Below are positions 15,066-23,234 of a stretch of 42,793 nt of DNA, piece by piece (position 1 is the stretch's first letter; the number at the start of each line of letters is the position of its first letter). The notes beneath the pieces were generated by a model, which saw only the letters and a list, made by a program, of their open reading frames with translations, ran no database searches and was not told the origin of the DNA. The translations under genes were made by a program, and so were the position numbers. Source of the stretch: Mycobacterium sp. 1554424.7 (GTDB lineage Bacteria; Actinomycetota; Actinomycetes; Mycobacteriales; Mycobacteriaceae); assembly GCF_001665295.1 (NCBI RefSeq), contig NZ_LZSE01000119.1, positions 1-42,793 on the forward strand. The letters run 5' to 3'.

Positions 15066-16763
15066 ATGTTGCTCAATCCCAACCACCTGCAACGCCGTTA
15101 CCCGGACCGCCGCTCGGGGGAGATCATGGCCGCGACGGTGGACTTCTTCGAGTCCCGCGGCAAGGCGCGGCTGAAGTCCGACGACCACAACCGCGTCTGG
15201 TACTCCGACTTCCTGGACCACATCGGGCGCGAGCGCATCTTCGCGTCGCTGCTGACGCCGTCGGATTACGGCGCGAGCGACTGCCGCTGGGACACCTACC
15301 GGATCAGCGAATTCGCCGAGATCGTCGGCTTTTACGGGCTGAGCTACTGGTATCCCTTCCAGGTGACCGCGCTGGGCCTGGGCCCGATCTGGATGAGCGA
15401 CAACGAGGACGCGAAGCGCAAGGCCGCCGCCCAATTGGAGGCCGGCGAGGTGTTCGCCTTCGGGCTGTCCGAGCAGATGCACGGCGCCGACGTCTACCAG
15501 ACCGACATGGTCCTGACGCCGTCCGAGCACGGCTGGACCGCCAGCGGCGAGAAGTACTACATCGGCAACGCCAACGTCGCGCGCATGGTTTCCACGTTCG
15601 GCAAGATCGCCGGGACGGACGAGTACGTGTTCTTCGCCGCCGACTCCCAGCACGACCGCTACGAGCTCATCAAGAACGTGGTGAACTCGCAGAACTTCGT
15701 CGCCAACTACGCGCTGCGCGACTACCCCGTCACCGACGCCGACCTGTTGCACCGCGGACCGGACGCCTTCCACGCCGCGCTGAACACCGTCAACGTCTGC
15801 AAGTACAACCTGGGCTGGGGCGCCATCGGCATGTGCACCCACGCCATGTACGAGGCCGTCACCCACGCGTCAAACCGGGTCTTGTACGGGACCGTCGTCA
15901 CCGACTTCACCCACGTGCGCCGCCTGCTCACCGACGCCTACCTGCGGCTGATCGCGATGAAGCTGGTCGCCACCCGCGCCTGCGACTACATGCGCAGCGC
16001 GTCCGCGGCCGACCGCCGCTACCTGCTCTACAGCCCGCTCACCAAGGCGAAGATCACCAGCGAAGGCGAGCGGGTCGTCACCGCCATGTGGGACGTCATC
16101 GCCGCCAAGGGCGTGGAGAAGGACACCTTCTTCGAGGCCGTCACGCGCGAGATCGGCCTGCTGCCGCGGCTGGAGGGCACCGTCCACATCAACATCGGCC
16201 TGCTGGGCAAGTTCATGCCCAACTTCCTGTTCGCCCCGAGCGCCGAGTTGCCCGAGATAACCCGGCGCGACGACGCCGCCGACGACACCTTCCTGTTCGC
16301 GCAGGGGCCGACCGGGGGCCTGGGCAAGGTGCGGTTCCACGACTGGCGCACGCCCTTCGACGCCTTCCGGCACCTGCCCAACGTCGCGCTGCTGCGCGAG
16401 CAGGTCGACGTGCTCGCCGAGATGCTGGCCAGCGCCACGCCAGATGCCGCGCAGCAGAAGGACATTGACTTCGCCTTCGGGGTGGGCCAACTGTTCGCCA
16501 CGGTGCCCTACGCCCAGCTCATCCTGGAGGAGGCACCGCTGTCCGGGATGGACGACGCCGTGATCGACGAGATTTTCGCCGTGCTGGTGCGCGACTTCAA
16601 CGGCTACGCAGTGGAACTCGGCGACAAGCCCGCGACGACGGACAAGCAGGCCCGGTTCGCGATGCGGATGATCCGTCGTCCGGTGCACGACCCGTCGCGC
16701 TACGACCAGATCTGGAAGGAACACGTCCTGCCGCTCAGCGGCGCGTACCGGATGCGTCCCTGA
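15066..16763 (+). CDS. fadE4: acyl-CoA dehydrogenase FadE4 (Rv0231-like)
   Basis: This 565-aa protein is about the length I recall for FadE4. The ATG at 15066 (MLLNPNHLQRRYPDRRSGEI) has GGGAG upstream; an out-of-frame ATG lies five bases earlier. Acyl-CoA dehydrogenase features: AFGLSEQMHGADVYQTDM and GWTASGEKYYIGNANVA in the beta domain, and a helical C-terminal domain (YNLGWGAIGMCTHAMYEAVTHA and after). It is longer than a short-chain dehydrogenase because of an extended C-terminus. FAD-dependent alpha,beta-desaturation of an acyl-CoA is the expected reaction. The chain length preference is unknown. It is divergent from php over 122 bp and converges with the NHL gene. Confidence 0.93.
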   Translation: MLLNPNHLQRRYPDRRSGEIMAATVDFFESRGKARLKSDDHNRVWYSDFLDHIGRERIFASLLTPSDYGASDCRWDTYRISEFAEIVGFYGLSYWYPFQVTALGLGPIWMSDNEDAKRKAAAQLEAGEVFAFGLSEQMHGADVYQTDMVLTPSEHGWTASGEKYYIGNANVARMVSTFGKIAGTDEYVFFAADSQHDRYELIKNVVNSQNFVANYALRDYPVTDADLLHRGPDAFHAALNTVNVCKYNLGWGAIGMCTHAMYEAVTHASNRVLYGTVVTDFTHVRRLLTDAYLRLIAMKLVATRACDYMRSASAADRRYLLYSPLTKAKITSEGERVVTAMWDVIAAKGVEKDTFFEAVTREIGLLPRLEGTVHINIGLLGKFMPNFLFAPSAELPEITRRDDAADDTFLFAQGPTGGLGKVRFHDWRTPFDAFRHLPNVALLREQVDVLAEMLASATPDAAQQKDIDFAFGVGQLFATVPYAQLILEEAPLSGMDDAVIDEIFAVLVRDFNGYAVELGDKPATTDKQARFAMRMIRRPVHDPSRYDQIWKEHVLPLSGAYRMRP

Positions 16764-16775
16764 CCCGCGCGGCCG

Positions 16776-17549
16776 TTATCCCTTTGGGAGCTTGAGCACC
16801 CGGTAGTTGCCGTAGTCGGTGACGTAGACGTTGCCGGCGGTGTCCACCGCCACGGCCTCGGGATGGCTCAGGCCGGTGAACGGCAGCTCGATCGGGGCGT
16901 TCGCGCCCGCTGGCAGTTTCAGCACCCGGTTGTTCCAGTAGTCGGTGATGTAGACGGCGCCGGCGGCGTCCACCGCGACCCCCTCGGGCAGGTTCACCCC
17001 GGTGAACGGTAGCTCGGTCTGGGTGTTCGACCCGGCCGGCAGTTTGAGCACCCGGTGGTTGGCGTAGTCGGTGGTGTAGACGTTGCCGGCGGCGTCGACC
17101 GCCACGCCCGACGGATCCTTCAGGCCGGTGAACGGTAGCTCGATCTGGGTGTTCGACCCGGCCGGCAATTTGAGCACCCGGTTGTTGTTGGCGTCGGGAA
17201 TGTAGACGTTGCCGGCGGAGTCGACCTCGACATCCGAGGGACCGCTCAGGCCGGTGAACGGCAGCTCGATCTGGCCGGTCGACCCGGCCGGCAGCTTGAG
17301 CACCCGGTTGTTGTTGGCGTCGGCGATGTAGACGTTGCCGGAGGCGTCGACCGCCACGCCCGCGGGATTCTTCAGGCCGTTGAAGGGCAGCGTGAAAGCG
17401 GTCGTCGACCCCGCGGGCAGTTTGAGCACCCGGTTGGTGTTGGCGTCGCCGGCGTCGTTGCCGGCGGTGTTGTTGGCGTCGGCGATATAGACGTTGCCGG
17501 CGGCGTCCACCGCCACACCGTAGGGCTCGTGCAGGCCCGTGAATGGCAG
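16776..17549 (-). repeat. six tandem NHL blades, ~126-bp unit
   Basis: Coding repeat in the NHL protein gene. Each unit encodes LPFTGL..P.GVAVD.AGNVYI.D..NNRVLKLPAGS; four units are exactly 42 codons, the first is 53 codons because of a loop insertion, and the last is 36. Long blocks are near identical at DNA level, so the number of units could vary between strains by recombination. Confidence 0.9.
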
Positions 17550-17774
17550 CGCGACCGGGCGGGGCTGTGGCCCGTGCCGCAACAAGAGCCAGCCCGCAAC
17601 GCCGCCGACGACGACAACAACCGCCAGGGCGATGGCGCCGATCAGCAACCACTTTGTGCGTTTGCCGCGGAGGGGTTCCGTCGCCTGCACGGGCGGAGGC
17701 GGATCCGCCGGCGGTGGGGCCGCCACCGGGCTGCTGAGGTCGTCGGCCGGTGCGGTCCGCTCGTCGTCGCTCAT
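16776..17774 (-). CDS. membrane-anchored NHL-repeat beta-propeller protein (PknD-sensor-like)
   Basis: This 332-aa protein starts at ATG 17774. Residues 1-40 are a short cytosolic proline-rich tail (PPPADPPPPVQ), 41-66 form one membrane helix (KWLLIGAIALAVVVVVGGVA), and 76-332 form six NHL blades, exactly a closed six-bladed propeller. This is the same external sensor module as the C-terminus of the Ser/Thr kinase PknD, but no kinase domain is present. It is likely anchored in the inner membrane with the propeller outside, binding a protein or glycan ligand. The first blade carries an 11-residue Asn/Asp-rich loop (NNTAGNDAGDANT). It converges with fadE4 (12 bp between stops) and is divergent from the TetR-R2lox operon. 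Confidence 0.9.
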   Translation of the reverse strand: MSDDERTAPADDLSSPVAAPPPADPPPPVQATEPLRGKRTKWLLIGAIALAVVVVVGGVAGWLLLRHGPQPRPVALPFTGLHEPYGVAVDAAGNVYIADANNTAGNDAGDANTNRVLKLPAGSTTAFTLPFNGLKNPAGVAVDASGNVYIADANNNRVLKLPAGSTGQIELPFTGLSGPSDVEVDSAGNVYIPDANNNRVLKLPAGSNTQIELPFTGLKDPSGVAVDAAGNVYTTDYANHRVLKLPAGSNTQTELPFTGVNLPEGVAVDAAGAVYITDYWNNRVLKLPAGANAPIELPFTGLSHPEAVAVDTAGNVYVTDYGNYRVLKLPKG

Positions 17775-17867
17775 CGTCGGAAGGCCCCTACTTTCCACCA
17801 ATGCCGCCGTTGACCCGGGCGCTCTAACGCTAATCAACCCCGCCGATTTTCGACACTCGCGCGGCCC

Positions 17868-17895
17868 TTGACTGTGAGCTAGCTCACCGTAGAAT
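17868..17895 (+). promoter_or_regulatory. strong sigma-A-type promoter of the TetR-R2lox operon
   Basis: TTGACT (17868-17873) and TAGAAT (17890-17895) are separated by 16 bases, close to the housekeeping consensus. The spacer contains one palindrome and a second one starts within the -10 element, so repression is built in. Confidence 0.7.
17874..17887. promoter_or_regulatory. palindrome GTGAGCTAGCTCAC in the promoter spacer
   Basis: This is a perfect 14-bp palindrome lying exactly between the -35 and -10 elements. It could be a second operator half or a site for another regulator. Confidence 0.55.
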
Positions 17896-17908
17896 GACCA
17901 GTGGTCAT
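17894..17908. promoter_or_regulatory. operator ATGACCA-G-TGGTCAT at the transcription start
   Basis: This perfect 7-bp inverted repeat around one base overlaps the end of the -10 element and the expected start of transcription. A TGACCA-type palindrome is typical of TetR-family operators, and the gene that follows encodes a TetR protein, so autorepression is likely. Confidence 0.7.
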
Positions 17909-17925
17909 CGACGTTAGGAGGCCCA

Positions 17926-18618
17926 ATGCCGACGGTGACATGGGCGCGCGTTGATCCCGCCCGTCGCGCGGCGGTCATCGAAGCCGCGGAGTCCGAGTTC
18001 GGCGCGCACGGCTTTTCCCGGGGCAGCCTGAACGTCATCGCCCGGCGGGCCGGCGTCGCCAAGGGCAGCCTGTTCCAGTACTTCGCGGACAAGCGGGACC
18101 TCTACGCGTACGTCGCCGACGTCGCCAGCCAACGGGTGCGCGCCTACATGGAGGACCGCATCCGCGAGCTGGACCCGAGCCGGCCGTTCTTCGACTTTCT
18201 GACCGACTGGCTCGACGCGTGGGTCGCCTACTTCGCCGACCACCCGCATGAACGCTCGCTGCACGCCGCGGCCACTCTCGAAGTCGACACGGAGGCCCGC
18301 GTCAGCGTGCAGAACGTCATCCACCGTCACTACCTGGAAGTGATGCGGCCACTCGTCCGCGACGCGCAGCGGCGCGGCGACCTGCGCGCCGATTCGGATA
18401 CCGACGCGCTTCTGTCGTTGCTGCTCTTGATCTTTCCGCATCTCGCACTGGCGCCGTACATGCGCGGGCTGGATCCGGTCCTCGGGCTCGACGAACACAC
18501 GCCGGAGCAACCGGCGCTGGCCGTGCGCCGGCTCGTCGCGGTGCTGGCGGCCGCCTTCTCGGCGCGACCGCGGCCGCCCGCGCACTCAGCCCCGCAACAA
18601 TCCGAGGAGGTCACATGA
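17926..18618 (+). CDS. TetR-family regulator of the R2lox operon (Rv0232-like)
   Basis: This 230-aa protein starts at ATG 17926 with a strong AGGAGG at 17916-17921. The DNA-binding domain is residues 10-60 ([20 protein letters not shown], recognition helix [20 protein letters not shown]). The C-terminal helical domain has a hydrophobic pocket region ([18 protein letters not shown]), which fits a lipid or other small hydrophobic inducer. The stop overlaps the R2lox start (ATGA), so the two are made together. Two palindromes in its promoter suggest autorepression that also sets R2lox levels. Confidence 0.92.
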   Translation: MPTVTWARVDPARRAAVIEAAESEFGAHGFSRGSLNVIARRAGVAKGSLFQYFADKRDLYAYVADVASQRVRAYMEDRIRELDPSRPFFDFLTDWLDAWVAYFADHPHERSLHAAATLEVDTEARVSVQNVIHRHYLEVMRPLVRDAQRRGDLRADSDTDALLSLLLLIFPHLALAPYMRGLDPVLGLDEHTPEQPALAVRRLVAVLAAAFSARPRPPAHSAPQQSEEVT

Positions 18619-19556
18619 CACGCACGCATTCGGGGTCGATGGTCAAAGGGGGGCTCAACTGGGACAGCCTGCCGTTGCGGCTGTTCGCCGGCGGCAACGC
18701 CAAGTTCTGGAACCCGGCCGACATCGACTTCTCCCGCGACCGCGCCGACTGGGAGCGGCTGACGGAGGACGAACGCCACTACGCCACCCGGCTGTGCGCC
18801 GAGTTCATCGCCGGGGAGGAGGCGGTGACCGAGGACATTCAGCCGTTCATGGCCGCGATGCGCGCCGAGGGCCGGCTCGGGGACGAGATGTACCTGACGC
18901 AGTTCGCGTTCGAGGAAGCCAAGCACGTGCAGGTGTTCCGCATGTGGCTGGACGCCGTCGGGATCAGCGACGACCTGCACGCCTACCTGGACGACATCCC
19001 CACGTACCGAACGATTTTCTACGAGGAGTTGCCGGCCTGCCTGGGCGCCTTGTCGACCGACCCGTCACCGGCCGCCCAGGTCCGCGCGTCCGTGACCTAC
19101 AACCACATGGTCGAAGGCATGCTGGCGCTGACCGGCTACTTCGGCTGGCACAAGATCTGCGTGGAACGCGGGATCCTGCCCGGCATGCAGGAGCTCGTCC
19201 GGCGCATCGGCGACGACGAGCGGCGCCACATGGCGTGGGGCACCTTCACCTGCCGGCGCCACGTCGCCGCCGACGACGCCAACTGGGGCGTCTTCGAAAC
19301 GCGGATGAACGAGCTGATGCCGCTCGGGCTGCGCCTCATCGAGGAGGGCTTCTCGCTGTACGACCCGATGCCCTTCGGCCTGTCGGTGGACGAGTTCATG
19401 GCCTATGCCGCCGACAAGGGCATGCGCCGGTTCGGCACGATCAACAGCGCTCGCGGTCGCCCGCTCGCCGAGATCGACCTCGACTACTCGCCGCTGCAGC
19501 TGGAGGACACCTTCGCCGACGAGGACGAGAAGGCGCTGGCGGGGGCGTCGGCCTGA
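18615..19556 (+). CDS. R2-like ligand-binding oxidase (Rv0233, R2lox; annotated as NrdB)
   Basis: This 313-aa ferritin-like protein matches R2lox rather than true ribonucleotide reductase R2. The six metal ligands are present: Glu68 (AGEE), Glu101 and His104 (EAKH), Glu167 (HMVEG), Glu202 and His205 (DDERRH). Val71 and Tyr162, the pair that forms the known Val-Tyr ether cross-link in the M. tuberculosis protein, are both in place. R2lox carries a Mn/Fe cofactor and binds a long-chain fatty acid, and is thought to be a two-electron oxidase of a still unknown substrate. It is translationally coupled to its TetR gene, so the regulator may sense the same lipid. It converges with gabD1, three bases between stops. 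Confidence 0.96.
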   Translation: MTRTHSGSMVKGGLNWDSLPLRLFAGGNAKFWNPADIDFSRDRADWERLTEDERHYATRLCAEFIAGEEAVTEDIQPFMAAMRAEGRLGDEMYLTQFAFEEAKHVQVFRMWLDAVGISDDLHAYLDDIPTYRTIFYEELPACLGALSTDPSPAAQVRASVTYNHMVEGMLALTGYFGWHKICVERGILPGMQELVRRIGDDERRHMAWGTFTCRRHVAADDANWGVFETRMNELMPLGLRLIEEGFSLYDPMPFGLSVDEFMAYAADKGMRRFGTINSARGRPLAEIDLDYSPLQLEDTFADEDEKALAGASA

Positions 19557-19559
19557 GGT

Positions 19560-20936
19560 CTACCCGACCCAGACAGTCTTGGCGTTGCAGAACGCGCGGA
19601 TGCCGAGGCCCGCGAGTTCGCGGCCGTAGCCGGATCGCTTGACGCCGCCGAACCCGAGTTCGGGGTACGACACCGTCATCCCATTGATGAAGACCTGGCC
19701 GGCCTCGATGTCGTCGATGAAGCGCTGCTGCTCGGCCTCGTCGTTGGTCCAGGCGTTGGAGCCAAGCCCGAACGTGGTGGCGTTGGCGATCTCGATGGCC
19801 TCGTCGATGTCCTTGGCCCGGTACATCGACGCGACCGGTCCGAAGACCTCCTCGGTGTAGAGGGCCATGTCCTTGGTGATGTCGGTGACGACCGTCGGCG
19901 GGTAGAACCAGCCGGGCTGGTCGGGGGTCTTGCCGCCGAGGCGGACCTTGGCACCCGCGGCGACGGCGTCGTCGACTTGCTTGGCGATCTCGTCGCGGCC
20001 CGACTCGGTGGCCAGCGGGCCCACGTCGGTGTCCGGGTCGGTCGGGTCGCCGACCTTGAGGGCCTCCATCCGCTCGACGAACTTGTCGACGAACGCGTCG
20101 TAGATGTCGGTGTGGACGATGAATCGCTTGGCGGCGATGCAGGATTGGCCGTTGTTCTGCACCCGCGCGGTGACCGCGGTCTTTACCGCCTCGTCGAGGT
20201 CGACCGACGGCATCACGATGAACGGGTCGCTGCCGCCGAGCTCCATCACGGTGGGTTTGATCTCGTCACCACAGATGGCGGCGACCGACTGGCCGGCCGG
20301 TTCGCTGCCGGTCAGCGTGGCGGCCGCGATGCGGGGGTCGCGCAGGATGGCCTCGACGGCGCTGGACGAAACGAGCAGCGTCTGAAAGCAGCCGTCCGGG
20401 AAGCCGCCGCGGGCGATGACGTCCGAGAGATACAGGGCCGATTGCGGCACGTTGGAGGCGTGCTTGAGCAGGCCGACGTTGCCCGCCATCAGCGCGGGCG
20501 CGGCGAAGCGGACGGCCTGCCACAGCGGGAAGTTCCACGGCATCACGGCCAGCACCACCCCGAGCGGCTGCCACCGGGTGTAGGCCTGCTTGGCGCCGAC
20601 CTTTGCCGCGTCGGCCGGCTCGTCGGCCAGCAGCTTCTCGGCGTTCTCGGCGTAGTAACGAAAACCCTTGGCGCACTTGAGCGTTTCGGCCTTGGCCGAC
20701 TTCACTGTTTTGCCCATCTCGAGGGTCATCATGGCGGCAACGTCGTCGGCCTCCTTCTCGAGAAGGTCGGCGGTGGCGTTTGCCCATTCGGCGCGCTGGG
20801 CGAAGGTGGTGGAGTGGCGGTAGTCCAGGAAGCGCTCGTGGGCGCGCGCTATCGCGGCCTCGACTTCGTCGTCGGTCGCCGGGGTGAAGGTCTTGATTGT
20901 CTCGCCGGTGGCTGGGTTGATAGTGGCGATGGGCAC
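19560..20936 (-). CDS. gabD1: NADP+-dependent succinic semialdehyde dehydrogenase (Rv0234c)
   Basis: This 458-aa aldehyde dehydrogenase starts at GTG 20936 ([20 protein letters not shown]), with GAAGGA at workable spacing. Catalytic features: Asn135 in MPWNFP, general-base Glu232 in MELGGSDPF and nucleophile Cys266 in [10 protein letters not shown]. The compact N-terminus and the C-terminal end [14 protein letters not shown] match GabD1. It oxidises succinic semialdehyde to succinate, which in mycobacteria can route 2-oxoglutarate or GABA carbon back into the TCA cycle. No cytosolic export signal is seen. The gene is convergent with R2lox. Confidence 0.93.
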   Translation of the reverse strand: MPIATINPATGETIKTFTPATDDEVEAAIARAHERFLDYRHSTTFAQRAEWANATADLLEKEADDVAAMMTLEMGKTVKSAKAETLKCAKGFRYYAENAEKLLADEPADAAKVGAKQAYTRWQPLGVVLAVMPWNFPLWQAVRFAAPALMAGNVGLLKHASNVPQSALYLSDVIARGGFPDGCFQTLLVSSSAVEAILRDPRIAAATLTGSEPAGQSVAAICGDEIKPTVMELGGSDPFIVMPSVDLDEAVKTAVTARVQNNGQSCIAAKRFIVHTDIYDAFVDKFVERMEALKVGDPTDPDTDVGPLATESGRDEIAKQVDDAVAAGAKVRLGGKTPDQPGWFYPPTVVTDITKDMALYTEEVFGPVASMYRAKDIDEAIEIANATTFGLGSNAWTNDEAEQQRFIDDIEAGQVFINGMTVSYPELGFGGVKRSGYGRELAGLGIRAFCNAKTVWVG

Positions 20937-21031
20937 GCTGACGTCCTTCGTGTGGTGGGTTGATAGAAGCGTCCGCTACCAGCCTGCCACTTCCGCGCTT
21001 TTCGTGGCTCGGCGGCGGGTATAGAGGTCTC

Positions 21032-21466
21032 ATGACCGAGAACGACGTGAGTGACTTCAATCGGCGCAACATCGAGGAGTTTCGCGCCAACCACGGCCGG
21101 ATCGGCGGCCAGTTCGAGGGTGCCCCCGTCCTACTGCTGCACAGCATCGGCGCGCGCAGCGGCGAGGAACGGGTGAGCCCGATGATGTACCTGCCCGACG
21201 GCGAGCGGTACTTGGTCTTCGCCTCCGCGGCCGGAGCGGACCGCAATCCCGCCTGGTACTGGAACCTGATGGCCCACCCCGACGCCAGCATCGAGGTGGG
21301 GGACGAGCACCTCGACGTGCACGCCGTCGAACTCACCGGCGCCGAACGTGACGAGAAATACGCCGAACAAGCGCGGCGGTATCCCGGATTCGCGGAGTAC
21401 GAACGCAAGACGAGCCGCACGATCCCGGTTCTCGCGCTGTCGCCGTCCGGGCCGCACCGCGACTGA
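21032..21466 (+). CDS. DDN-family F420-dependent nitroreductase-like protein
   Basis: This 144-aa protein starts at ATG 21032, with AGAGG four bases upstream. It has the split beta-barrel of the deazaflavin-dependent nitroreductase family: a helical N-terminus (VSDFNRRNIEEFRANHGRIG), GAPVLLLHSIGARSGEERVSP, the PDGERYLVFASAAGADRNPAWYWNL segment, and HPDASIEVGD. These residues form the F420 pocket in family members, which reduce quinones, unsaturated lipids or nitro compounds with F420H2. The native substrate is unknown. It is divergent from gabD1 over 95 bp and reads into the ThDP enzyme 43 bp on, probably as one unit. Confidence 0.9.
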   Translation: MTENDVSDFNRRNIEEFRANHGRIGGQFEGAPVLLLHSIGARSGEERVSPMMYLPDGERYLVFASAAGADRNPAWYWNLMAHPDASIEVGDEHLDVHAVELTGAERDEKYAEQARRYPGFAEYERKTSRTIPVLALSPSGPHRD

Positions 21467-21509
21467 AGCAGCAACCGTCGCCGCTAGTGTGGCGACAGGG
21501 AGGTGCCGG

Positions 21510-23156
21510 ATGAGCAAAGCGGCCGAGCTGATCGTCAAGTGCCTGGAGAACGAGGGCGTTTCCGTCGTCTTCGGGGTGCCCGGCGAGGAGAACATCCGCT
21601 TCGTGCAGGCGCTGGCCTCCTCGAGCATCCGCTACGTGCTCACCCGGCACGAGCAGGCGGCCTCGTTCATGGCGGAGATGTACGGGCGCGTCACCGGCCG
21701 GGCGGCGGTGGTGTCGGCGACCCTCGGCCCGGGCGCCATCAACATGCAACTCGGCGTCGCCGACGCGACCACCAACAGCACCCCGATGGTGGCCATCTCC
21801 GCCCAGGTCGGCCAGGACCGCGAATACAAGGAATCGCACCAGTACGTCGACCTGGTCTCGATGTTCGCCCCGATCACCCGGTGGGCCGCGGGAATCCCCA
21901 CCCCGCGCGCCATCCCCGAGATGGTCCGCAAGGCGTTCAAGGTGGCCGAGGCCGAACGCCCCGCCGCGGTCTACTTGGCGGTGCCCGAGCACATCGATGC
22001 CGACGAAATGGACTACGACCTGAACCCGTTGCCCCGCAACGTCGTTCGCCCCGACGCGCCGGCGCCACGGCAGGTCGCGCGCGCCGTCGACATCCTGCGC
22101 CAGGCGAAGCGGCCCGTCGTGCTGGCCGGGCACGGCGCCGCGCGCGCCGACGCGACCAAGGCCCTGGTCCGCTTCTCCGAGGAGTTCGGCATCCAGGTGG
22201 CGAACACCTTCCACGGCAAGGGCATGATGCCCGACGACCACCCGAACAGCATCGGGACGCTGGGGTTCATGCGGCACGACTACGTCAACTTCGGGTTCGA
22301 CATCGCCGACGCCGTCATCGCCGTCGGCTACGAGCTGCAAGAGTTCGATCCCGTGCGGATCAACCCGCAGGCCGACAAGAGGATCATCCACGTTCACCGC
22401 TTCCCCGCCGAGGTCGACGCGCACTATTCGGTCGACGTCGGGATCATCGGCGACATCAGCGATTCGCTCGACGCGCTGACCGACGCGCTCGCCGGTCACA
22501 GCTTCGAGCACGCCGCCGACGTGCCCGGGTCTGGCCTGCTTACCGAGGAATTCGAGCGCGGGCAACAGGATTCGCGCTACCCGCTGGCGCCGGCGCGGGT
22601 GGTCGCCGACACCCGCGAGGCGCTGGGCCGCAGCGACGTCGTTCTGGTCGACACCGGCGCCACCAAGATGTGGATGGCCCGGCTATATCCGACGTACGAG
22701 CGGAACACCTGCTTGATCTCGAACGGCTTGTCCACCATGAGTTTTGCGCTGCCCGGGGCCCTCGGCGTGAAGCTGGCCCGCCCCGAGTGCAAGGTGTTGG
22801 CCGTCGTGGGCGACGGCGCGTTCCTGATGAACTCCCAGGAGATCGAGACCGCGGTGCGGGAGCGGATTCCGCTGGTGGTGCTGATCTGGGAGGACGGCGG
22901 CTACGGCCTCATCGAATGGAAGATGGACCTAGAACTCGGCGCCCACTACTACGTGAAATTCGGCAACCCCGACATCGTGAAATACGCGGAAAGCTTCGGC
23001 GCCAAGGGATATCAGATCACCAGCGCCGACGAGCTGTTGCCGACGCTGCGGGCCGCCCTCGACGACGACGGGGTGTCGCTGATTTGCTGCCCGGTGGACT
23101 ACTCGGAGAACCTGCGGCTGACCGACCGGCTCGGTGAGTTAGACGAGACGCTGTAG
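21510..23156 (+). CDS. acetolactate synthase-like ThDP-dependent enzyme
   Basis: This 548-aa protein starts at ATG 21510 behind AGGGAGG. It has all three ThDP-enzyme domains: the PYR domain with catalytic Glu48 in LTRHEQAASFMAEM, a central domain, and the PP domain with the ThDP/Mg motif beginning GDGAFLMNSQEIETAVRE and ending WEDGGYG. Overall similarity is to catabolic acetolactate synthase and related decarboxylases of the IlvB/IlvG/IlvX set. No small regulatory subunit gene is adjacent, so a biosynthetic role in branched-chain amino acids is doubtful. Other ThDP reactions on 2-oxo acids are possible. It is placed between gabD1 and Rv0235c, where M. tuberculosis, as I recall, has no gene. 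Confidence 0.87.
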   Translation: MSKAAELIVKCLENEGVSVVFGVPGEENIRFVQALASSSIRYVLTRHEQAASFMAEMYGRVTGRAAVVSATLGPGAINMQLGVADATTNSTPMVAISAQVGQDREYKESHQYVDLVSMFAPITRWAAGIPTPRAIPEMVRKAFKVAEAERPAAVYLAVPEHIDADEMDYDLNPLPRNVVRPDAPAPRQVARAVDILRQAKRPVVLAGHGAARADATKALVRFSEEFGIQVANTFHGKGMMPDDHPNSIGTLGFMRHDYVNFGFDIADAVIAVGYELQEFDPVRINPQADKRIIHVHRFPAEVDAHYSVDVGIIGDISDSLDALTDALAGHSFEHAADVPGSGLLTEEFERGQQDSRYPLAPARVVADTREALGRSDVVLVDTGATKMWMARLYPTYERNTCLISNGLSTMSFALPGALGVKLARPECKVLAVVGDGAFLMNSQEIETAVRERIPLVVLIWEDGGYGLIEWKMDLELGAHYYVKFGNPDIVKYAESFGAKGYQITSADELLPTLRAALDDDGVSLICCPVDYSENLRLTDRLGELDETL

Positions 23157-23196
23157 GCGCGCAAGTTTGTCGCCGACCGACTCTTGTCGGGGTCTC

Positions 23197-23219
23197 TTGT
23201 CGTAGGCCCGTGGCATACT
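23197..23219 (+). promoter_or_regulatory. candidate RecA-independent DNA-damage promoter (PafBC type)
   Basis: TTGTCGTAG at 23197-23205, eight bases, then CATACT at 23214-23219 follow the spacing of the mycobacterial RecA-NDp promoter (TTGTCRGTG-N8-TANNNT), with a mismatch in the first -10 base and two in the -35 extension. CTCTTGTCG is also repeated 13 bases upstream. Confidence 0.45.
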
Positions 23220-23234
23220 CGAACACATGTTCGA
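23219..23234. promoter_or_regulatory. LexA SOS box containing the start codon of the 13E12 gene
   Basis: TCGAAC-ACAT-GTTCGA is an exact match to the mycobacterial SOS box TCGAAC-N4-GTTCGA. The ATG at 23227-23229 is inside it, so LexA binding would cover the translation start and probably the transcription start of a leaderless or near-leaderless message. Confidence 0.85.

Noticed and set aside
16776-17549. Regular repeats that could look like a CRISPR array
   Set aside because: The units are 126 bp, coding, and keep a protein NHL pattern; there are no short repeats with unique spacers.
18615-19556. Ribonucleotide reductase small subunit (NrdB)
   Set aside because: The metal ligands and Val71-Tyr162 pair match the R2-like ligand-binding oxidase, and no NrdA gene is nearby.
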